Positions 57,976 through 64,000 of a stretch of DNA of 64,000 nt are shown piece by piece. Source of the stretch: Phocoena phocoena (lineage: Eukaryota > Chordata > Mammalia > Artiodactyla > Phocoenidae); NCBI RefSeq assembly GCF_963924675.1, contig NC_089239.1, positions 29,225,818 through 29,289,817 on the forward strand. Reading direction: 5' to 3'. The translations under genes and the position numbers were made by a program. Under the pieces are notes generated by a model. It was not told the origin of the DNA. It saw only the letters and a list, made by a program, of their open reading frames with translations, and did not search any database. Positions within the stretch are counted from its first letter, which is position 1; every line of letters begins with the position of its first letter.

Positions 57976-58870
57976 TCTATAAAATCTACAAAACACAGTT
58001 GACAGTAAAATCTATCCCTTGCCTTAAAGTAGTGTCTAAGATAAACAATGTAGTACTGTGGATTAGACAAACAGATCAGTGAAACAAGATGGAAAATTGA
58101 AAAATAGAAGCACATATATGGAGAATTTTAGTAAATAATAAAGATGACATTTCAAATCAGTGGGACATTTTTCAATAATGATGTTGAAGATAACTAAATA
58201 GATATTTGAGGAAAAAGGAGTATCCATCTCCCACCGATATCCATGAAATACCAGCTGGGACAGATTTTTCAACATGATAAATGAGACAAGAAGTATTAAA
58301 AGGGGGCAAATAACTTTTTTAATATTCTCTGAGAGAACTCATTTCTGAGTAAAGCATACAATTCAGATATCATAAAAATAGAGATTGATTAATCTGACTA
58401 CAAAAATAATTCCTGCATGGCTAAAAACAACTCAAGGTGAAAAGACAAAAACAAATGAGGAAAAGGATTTGCAATACTGCCATAAAAGAAAGGTTATTCT
58501 CCTTAGTATATAATGATCTAAACATCAGTAAGAAACAACCCCCAAAAAATTGTACCAAAAAAAAAACCTAATAAGGTTGTAAATATTTTACAGAGAATGA
58601 AATACAAATGGATCTTAAATAAAAGATTATAATTCTCAGCAAACGCACAATAATTTCAAAGAGATATGTTTCATCTATCACACTGGCGAAGTCCAGACAA
58701 CTGGGAACATTCTGTATTAACGGAAGCATGAGTTAAAAGGTATTTTCATGTATTGCTGGAGGAAGTATAAATAAGCTCAACCTCTGTAGAGTATCGGGCA
58801 GTATCTCTCGACATTTAAAATTCAAATACCCTTCGGCTAAAAATTCTGCTTTCAGAAACGGTTTATATTT
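57976..58870 (+). mobile_element. Old LINE-1 ORF2 (L1M), sense
   Basis: 'gtggattagacaaacagatc', 'aggaaaaggatttgcaatac', 'aacatcagtaagaaacaac' and 'ggtattttcatgtattgctg' with 'gaggaagtataaataagctc' follow late L1 ORF2. Heavily decayed. Confidence 0.65.
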
Positions 58871-59059
58871 GCACATATGTATGCATATGTATGCAAAATG
58901 TATGCAAAAAGATAGTTCCTGTATTTTTCTCGATTTGAACCTCAGGACACAGAACTTAACTACCCCTAACACTTATTCATGACACACTTTCATCATTGGT
59001 CCATAAATGACCCTTTAATTTAATCTGCTCTGTCTGATGAGGTACTAAATATTTTCAAA

Positions 59060-60350
59060 CATTCCACCTAAATAAAAGCTATGACCTCGAAGATAATATA
59101 CCACCCAATTCCCATCCTCCTGAATTCTTACAGTTCTCTATCACTTGGAATTCAATTGTTTGAAATCTGATAGTGTTCCATTGTGAAATATGCCACCTTT
59201 TATTCATTAATTCTCCTGGGGATGGGCATTGGATTATTTCAGGTTTCACTTTTGTGACTAGTATAGCTACAAACATTCTTGTTCATGTCTCCTGATAAAC
59301 ATATACAAGAGTTTCTCTTGGTTATATATCCAGGAGTACAATGACTGGGTCATAAGGTAATATTTAACTTTAGAAGGTAATAGTTTTTTCCTAAAGAAGA
59401 CATACCCATTGAGACTTGCACTAGCAATGTCTAAGAGATACCGTGGATTTGTATCTAATACAAAATTTTATAGTGTCAAATGTTTAATTTTTGCAGATCA
59501 AATGAATGTAAAACTGTATCTCACTGAGGTCTTCAATTTTTTTCCCCTAATCACTAAAGATGTTAAAAAATCTTTCATGTTTATTGGCCAAATGTGTTTC
59601 CTGTTCTATCAAATGCCTGTGTATCTTTTGCCCATTTTATTCCCATTGGGTTGCTTTTCTTATTGTTTTGTAGAAATTCTACATATATTTCTGATGTAAT
59701 CTTTAATTGGTGTGTGTTTGTAAATATCTTTACCCTATTTTTTAAGATATCTGTTAATGAACAGGGATCTTAATTTTAACGTAGTTTTGTCATTTTTTTC
59801 ATAATCAAAACTTTTTGCATCATAGTTAAGACAACTTTATTTACTTTACGGTCCAAGGCATCCACCTATAATTTCTAAAAATATATGTATTTATACTTTG
59901 TTCTTTCCTTTCATTTCTTAATCTTCTGAGTGAATTTGTATATATTGTATGAGTTGGTAACCCAATTTCATCATCTTCATAAGGATAGTTTCCAGTCTGC
60001 ATAATCCATCATCTCTGCTGACTGATCTGACATATCACAGGCGTGGAGCTTTTACTATCAACTCTATTCCACCGGTCAGTTGTCTAATCCTGAGCCATTA
60101 TTATACTTTCATAATTGATAAAATTACATAATAAATTCTGATTTTACAGCAAGTCTCTCCTTTCTGCTCTTTTCCTTTAGAAGTATCCTCCCCACTCTTG
60201 GCCATTTTCTTCTTTCACGCAAATTAAAATTATCCTGATGAGTTCCATTTTTTTTAAAAGCCTGTAAAATCTGTATTGAATTTGCATTGCATCTATACAC
60301 CCATTTGGGAAGAACTGGAATTGAAGACATTAAGAATTACGCACTCATAT
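59060..60350 (-). mobile_element. Old LINE-1 3' half (L1M), antisense
   Basis: Plus-strand blocks 'aacattcttgttcatgtctc', 'tatatatccaggagtacaat', 'atgactgggtcataaggtaa', 'gtatcttttgcccattttat' and, at the right, 'gaatttgcattgcatctata' with 'cacccatttgggaagaactg' read as the reverse of L1 3' UTR and ORF2. No frame is intact. Confidence 0.75.
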
Positions 60351-61415
60351 GAAATAAAATCAACAAAATATAAATAATTACTACAACTCAGTTCACATGT
60401 ATATTACTTTCAATCTTTTATATAGTTATATGACTTTCACCATAGAGGTTTCGTACATCTACTGTTCAGATTTAGCCCTGTGTATATATCCTTTGATGCT
60501 ATTACAAATGGGGTCTTCTCCTTAACTGCTTAATCGAATGCTTGCTGCACTTATATTTCGGATAAATTTCCACAGGTCTAGGGGAACCTGTGGGGCAGGG
60601 CTATAATTTGGTGGGAGGAAGCATCTTCAGAGAGGAATTCTAGGGCAGGGACTGAGCCTTTGGCCTTCATCAGGCAACACTCCAGCAGCATCTGTAGGTA
60701 TCATATGTACCTAAGTCCTGAAAGTGGGTGGAAACTTGGGGTATCTGTGTGGTTCACCTTAGCACCCACTACACTCTAACACTATTCCACACCCTGGACG
60801 AGATATGATGATGATGCGTTCCAGGAGAATTTCAGAGACCGACACTATCAAAGACTTAGGCAGGGAGTTGGTCCACATTTGTTGTGCCTGTCTGGCTCCT
60901 GAAAAAATCCGATGGCTTGTGATGGATGACGACTGACAGCCACAAATGTAACCAACAGAATCTACTGGGCCAGATGTGGTGCCATCAGCACAAGCCTCTG
61001 GCCCTTGATGTGGCAGCTGAGGATTTGCTGAAAACATTCTTCATTCAACAGGAAAAAACAAAGCAGTGTGTCTTCACATAAGAAGGACATATTCCCCATT
61101 TCACACACAATCTGTGCCAACTCCCATCCTCCGTTATAATGTAGTTCACAGGGACTCCATTTATCTTAATAGGGTTCTGAACATCACTTCGATCCAATAT
61201 ATTGATTAAGTCATTATGTCTGCATCTGGAGAACGAGTGGTAAGTACCCTTGTGCCAGAGGGTGTCACCAGCTTTTAGGAACTTAATTTACAGATAAAGG
61301 TTTAAGGGTCAGGTGCTCTAAGACAGGCCAGAAGATCCCCTCCAATATCCAGGGCCATTTGTTCTATCTCCCAAATCTTACTACTGTAAAACAATGGCAT
61401 TTGGTAGGCCTATTT
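60351..61415. other. Single-copy or unassigned old repeat
   Basis: The part at 60560-61090 has a somewhat repeat-like look on the minus strand (92-codon frame 60759-61037), possibly an old retroviral internal piece, but I cannot assign it. The rest is unremarkable. Confidence 0.35.
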
Positions 61416-61419
61416 GGTT

Positions 61420-62290
61420 TCTTTTAAGAGTAAAAGCAGTTTTTAGAGCAGTTTTAGCTTCACAAAGAAATTTACACACCAAGTAAAGAGTTACCAATAG
61501 CCACCCCCAGTTTCTCCTGTTACTAACATCTTGCATTAGTGTGGTACATTGTCACAACTCATGAGCCAGTGTTGTTTATTATTAACAACTAAAGTCCATA
61601 GTTAAAATTAGGGTTTACTACTTGCGTTGTACCTTCTATGGAAGGTTGTACCTTCTACTCTCCTGGTAATACATCTTTTTACCGTCTCCATAGTTGTACC
61701 TTTACCAGAATATCATAGGGAATCCTATAGTAATGTGGCCTCTTCAGATTGGCTTCTTTCACTTGGTTAGACGCATTTAAGTTTCTTCCATGCTGTCAAG
61801 ATGGCTTGATAGCTCATCTTTTTAGATCTAACTAACATTCCATTGTCTGGATGTACCACCGTTGGTTTACCTTAATATCCTAAGCTTGATAACTCATTTC
61901 TTTTTATTGCTGAATGATACTCCATTGTACGGATGGACATTCAGATGTGCCCCAGACAGTCTTGACTATCTTTTCGTCCATCTAAATTTTATAATCGTGT
62001 TGTTAATTTCCACGAAAAAATACGCATGTTTTTATGGATTTGGATTGCATCTCTAAACCAAATTTGAAAAAAAAAAAAACTGAACATTTTGGTTGCTTCT
62101 AATTTTTGGCAATTAGGAATAAAGCTGCTACAAACATCTGTGTGCAGGTTTTGGTGGGGTCTAGGTTTTCAACTCATTTGGATGAATACTTAGGAATTCA
62201 ATTGCCTCTTTGGATTTTGCAGACAACATACACGATGCTTGTAAATACCACTCTGACCCATTTACTGGGTAACTTGGAAAGCTCCATATT
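61420..62290 (-). mobile_element. Old LINE-1 3' UTR/ORF2 (L1M), antisense
   Basis: Plus-strand blocks 'gcagttttagcttcacaaag', 'aagtccatagttaaaattag', 'cagattggcttctttcactt', 'catgctgtcaagatggcttg', 'tccattgtctggatgtacc' and 'gcaattaggaataaagctgc' are the reverse of an L1MB/L1MC-type 3' end. A segment at about 61965-62065 matches a different part of ORF2 and is followed by an A run, so a second L1 piece may be nested there. Confidence 0.75.
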
Positions 62291-63220
62291 TAAGTACAAT
62301 TAGAGCAAGAGAGATTTTCATCAGGTGCAGACCTCAGTGCAAGAGACTTGGCCATAGAGCCCTGCAGATGAGTGGTGGAGAAAACGCTCCCTGGTGTCTG
62401 TCAATCCCCGAAGGGAGACCTGCCATACAGACCCCTTATGGCTGGACTACAGGACACAGGTGACCATGTATCTGCAACTGTCCACTGGAGGGCGCAACCG
62501 AGACACTGATTCTCAGTGGCCCATCGGCAATCCACTGTTAAGAGTCCCATAATTTGCAGAGTCTACGCTACGCAGGGTTTTTTGTTCTTTGTGTTTTTAA
62601 TGACCAGTTGATGAAGGAAGAAAGAATGTGTGCCTAATTCATACATGGGTCAACATTACCACCAGAAAATGAGAAGCTGTCCCATTACGGCCACTTTCAG
62701 AAGTGGCCATCAAGGGCAATGATGACAAGAATCCTTTCGGTGGGGAGAGCTGGGGGCAGTACACCTGCGGATCTACTCAGATGGAGGAGAGCTGGCAGAG
62801 ATATAGACGCCAAGGCACAGGGTATTGGCTCAGCTCGTTGGTCAGGAGCAAAGTAGGAGAACCACAGGAAAGTTGAAGACAAAGAAGGTTTGGGGTGAGA
62901 TTAACCAACTGCGGGATAAGGGAAGAGAAGGCGGATCCTGAGTCTCAGATTCACAACCAGCCTGAGGCTTCACTGCAAAGACATTTTTAACAACCGACGG
63001 GGACGGTGACTTTCCTCACAGGTATTTCTCTCACTTTTCTTAGCGTCCACAGTGCCTGGGCAATGACCATGAATTAGTGACCATTAGTGGCTGTTACAGA
63101 GGCTCTTTATGAGACCGAGAGCACAGGCTCCCTCTCACTGAGGCTACTAGAGCAAAGAACGCCACCAAATTTCTAATCTGGTATCAGCACAGACGATGAG
63201 TCCTTAAAATGGGAGCATCC
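62291..63220. other. Single-copy sequence with candidate CTCF motif
   Basis: No exon or repeat recognised. A CTCF-like motif lies at 62482-62495 and is listed separately. Confidence 0.45.
62482..62495 (+). promoter_or_regulatory. Candidate CTCF-binding motif
   Basis: ccactggagggcgc fits the CTCF core CCASYAGRKGGCRS at all but one position (G in place of A at the sixth). It lies in single-copy sequence between two L1 fragments. The match is by eye; occupancy is unknown. Confidence 0.4.
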
Positions 63221-63221
63221 T

Positions 63222-64000
63222 GGAGGCTTCCGGGAAGATGGCGGAAGAGTAAGACGCGGAGATCACCTTCCTCCCCACAGATACACCAGAAATACATCTA
63301 CACGTGGAACAACTCCTGCAGAACACCTACTGAACGCTGGCAGAAGACCTCAGACCTTCCAAAAGGCAAGAAACCCCCCACGTACCTGGGTAGGGCAAAA
63401 GAATAAACAGAGACAAAAGAGTAGGGATGGTACCTGCACCAGTGGGAGGGAGCCGTGAAGGAGGAAAGGTTTCCAAACACTAGGAAGCCCCTTCATGGGC
63501 GGAGACTGTGGGTGGCGGAGGGGGAAAGCTTCGAAGCCGCGGAGTAGACCGCAGCAACAGGGGTGCGGAGGGCAAAGCAGAGAGATTCCCGCACAGAGGA
63601 TCGGTGCCGACCGGCACTCGCCAGCCCGAGAGGCTTGTCTGCTCACTTACCGGGGCGGGCGGGGCTGGGAGCTGAGGCTCGAGCTTCGGTCGGAGCGCAG
63701 GGACAGGACTGCGGTTGGCGGCGTGAACACAGCCTGCAGGGGGTTAGTGCGCCACGGCTGGCCGGGAGGGAGTCCGGGGAAAGTCTGGAGCTGCCGAAGA
63801 GGCAAGAGACTTTTTCTTCCCTCTTTGTTTCCTGGTGCGCGAGAAGAGGGGATTAAGAGCGCTGCTTAAAGGAGCTCCAGAGACGGGCGTGAGCCGCGGC
63901 TAACAGCGCGGACCCCAGAGACAGACATGTGACGCTAAGGCTGCTGCTGCCGCCACCAAGAAGCCTGTGTGCGAGCACAGGTCACTCTCCACACCCCCAT
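63222..64000 (+). mobile_element. LINE-1 5' UTR, element runs off window
   Basis: This is the start of an L1 in sense: near the very beginning 'gggaagatggcggaagagt' (about 63232-63250) contains the AAGATGGCGG YY1-type site that positions L1 transcription. The rest matches the cetartiodactyl L1 5' UTR in my memory, with blocks such as 'gatacaccagaaatacatct' and 'gagcacaggtcactctccac'. It is GC-rich and CpG-rich with little sign of CpG decay. ORF1 and ORF2 would lie beyond 64000, so whether the element is full length and coding cannot be seen. The 97-124 codon frames at 63350-63869 lie in the UTR and are not genes. Confidence 0.9.

Noticed and set aside
60759..61037. Endogenous retrovirus internal gene
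   Set aside because: A repeat-like look on the minus strand but no motif I can identify, so not called.
63495..63869. 97- and 124-codon frames as proteins or a CpG-island promoter of a host gene
   Set aside because: They fall inside the L1 5' UTR, which is GC- and CpG-rich and stop-poor by nature.

Overview
This window is ordinary nuclear DNA from a mammal, almost certainly a cetacean. The best taxonomic evidence is thirteen tRNA-derived SINEs whose head reads like the CHR family (Cetacea/hippopotamus/ruminant). They have a clean Pol III A box and B box and a body like the cetacean short (CHR-2-like) and long (CHR-1-like) forms, not ruminant Bov-tA. The LINE-1 3' ends at about 3.7, 5.2, 34.2 and 54.5 kb and the L1 5' UTR at the right edge are of cetartiodactyl type. 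I cannot tell toothed from baleen whale. Subfamily names are from memory of repeat consensus sequences and were not checked by a search.

I find no host protein-coding exon, tRNA, rRNA or other functional RNA gene that I can support. The window reads as intergenic or deep intronic sequence. The open frames present are chance frames or lie in repeats. The only recognisable protein sequence is LINE-1 ORF2: a well-preserved reverse-transcriptase segment at 25.6-26.1 kb, a C-terminal scrap at 26.4-26.7 kb, and scattered decayed remnants.

Layout: 0-10.5 kb is mostly single-copy sequence with an L2 and a MIR scrap, one SINE, two short L1 3' ends and a MaLR (MLT1-like) remnant at 6.0-7.5 kb. From 10.5 to 23.5 kb old L1M/HAL1-like elements dominate, nearly all on the plus strand, broken up by an LTR, three SINEs and a Tigger-type DNA transposon with matching ends. 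From 25.0 to 28.7 kb there is a solo LTR, an unusual short L1 insertion that seems to come from a prematurely polyadenylated transcript, an older L1 3' end, an L2 end and another old LTR. From 28.7 to 46 kb single-copy stretches alternate with MIR, L2, MaLR-like LTRs, a solo LTR at 36 kb, two SINEs and an old L1. From 47.0 to 54.3 kb is a SINE-rich cluster with seven copies, including two stacked at one target site inside a MaLR LTR. From 54.5 to 62.3 kb are several L1 3' fragments in both orientations. At 63.2 kb the 5' end of a young-looking L1 begins and runs off the window.

I did not find a new biological system. The most informative items are structural: the premature-polyadenylation L1, the stacked SINEs sharing one target site, the L1 5' end at the edge, a perfect snap-back palindrome made from L1 3' UTR, and a candidate CTCF motif at 62.48 kb.
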